DNA from: an uncultured Sphingomonas sp.
GTDB lineage: Bacteria; Pseudomonadota; Alphaproteobacteria; Sphingomonadales; Sphingomonadaceae
Direction: 5' to 3'
Assembly (NCBI RefSeq): GCF_937871615.1
Contig: NZ_CALMPA010000011.1
Coordinates: 62,001-126,000, forward strand
Length of the DNA stretch: 64,000 bases
The translations under genes were made by a program, and so were the position numbers. The notes below the pieces were generated by a model. The model ran no database searches, was not told the origin of the DNA, and saw nothing but the letters and a program-made list of their open reading frames with translations. Position 1 is the first letter of the stretch, and each line of letters opens with the position of its first letter. Of this stretch, positions 63,797-64,000 are shown in pieces.

Positions 63797-64000
63797 ATGA
63801 TCCTCCCGCTCCTCCTCGCCGCCGCACAGGCCGCGCAACCCGCGACTCCCCCCGCCCCCGTTCCGGCAGCCACGAAGCAATGGCCGACCAGCGGAGGCGA
63901 TTTCGTCATGCGCGATTTCGCCTTCCGCTCGGGCGAGAAACTGGCCGAACTCACGCTCCATTACACCACGCTCGGCACGCCACATCGCAACGCGGCGGGC
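63797..64000 (+). CDS. MetX-like alpha/beta hydrolase (partial, 3' end beyond window)
   Basis: The first 68 codons are open to the window edge. The leader (MILPLLLAAAQAAQPATPP) suggests export, and RDFAFRSGEKLAELTLHYTT then LGTPHRNAAG is the N-terminal strand region of homoserine O-acetyltransferase-like hydrolases. The catalytic residues lie outside, so activity cannot be judged. The 245-base gap before it contains no recognisable promoter or gene. Confidence 0.72.
   Translation, partial: MILPLLLAAAQAAQPATPPAPVPAATKQWPTSGGDFVMRDFAFRSGEKLAELTLHYTTLGTPHRNAAG

Overview
This window looks like a chromosomal segment of a motile alphaproteobacterium of the Sphingomonadales (Sphingomonas-like). The signs are high GC throughout, a flagellar cluster under sigma-54 and sigma-28 control with a FlbD-like activator, a PEPxxWA-type sorting signal, a ubiquinol-cytochrome c chaperone next to a YceD protein, and sucC followed by etfBA. 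No tRNA, rRNA, CRISPR array, transposase or prophage gene was seen.

Bases 1-29915 hold a nearly complete flagellar cluster. The rod, hook and ring operon flgBCDEFGHI lies on the minus strand, with flgI cut by the window edge. It is divergent from a short MotA/MotB-like pair and flgA. Next come flgM-flgN, a flagellar lytic transglycosylase, flhA and fliA. The flagellin gene follows on the minus strand, and then the sigma-54 activator with fliEFGHIJ, the set fliKLMNOPQR-flhB, and fliD-fliS. I find four good sigma-54 (-24/-12) sites, before flgB, the motA-like gene, slt and fliK. I also find three matching sigma-28 sites, before flgM, flagellin and fliD. Two CGGCAA/TTGCCG palindromes between the divergent flgB and motA promoters are likely activator sites. 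The hierarchy reads as follows: the FlbD-like activator and sigma-54 switch on the middle genes, FliA then reads the late genes, and FlgM holds FliA back. The 3' end of fliA and its flanking repeat are tandemly duplicated.

Bases 30087-39045 hold an HNH endonuclease gene and a putative 5-oxoproline (pyroglutamate) locus. This has a large fused 5-oxoprolinase, a divergent MarR-like regulator, two DUF969/DUF979 membrane proteins that may form a transporter, a DUF2891 protein and a secreted M20 amidohydrolase.

Bases 39106-46601, all minus strand, hold a heavy-metal RND efflux operon: response regulator, histidine kinase, membrane fusion protein, pump, DUF3240 protein and outer-membrane channel. 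Bases 46627-53080 hold an amino-acid racemisation and oxidation locus: alr, dadA, an imidazolonepropionase-like amidohydrolase, a Tat-exported M19-like dipeptidase and an ornithine cyclodeaminase-like reductase, with a divergent Lrp regulator.

Bases 53330-64000 are housekeeping: an Rnk-like protein, an RcnB-like periplasmic protein, bamE, a cytochrome bc1 assembly chaperone, yceD, sixA, a DinG-like helicase, sucC, etfBA, a PEPxxWA-CTERM surface protein, and the 5' end of a MetX-like alpha/beta hydrolase. Gene starts were chosen from family length, Shine-Dalgarno fit and neighbour overlap. All functions are inferred from sequence reading alone.
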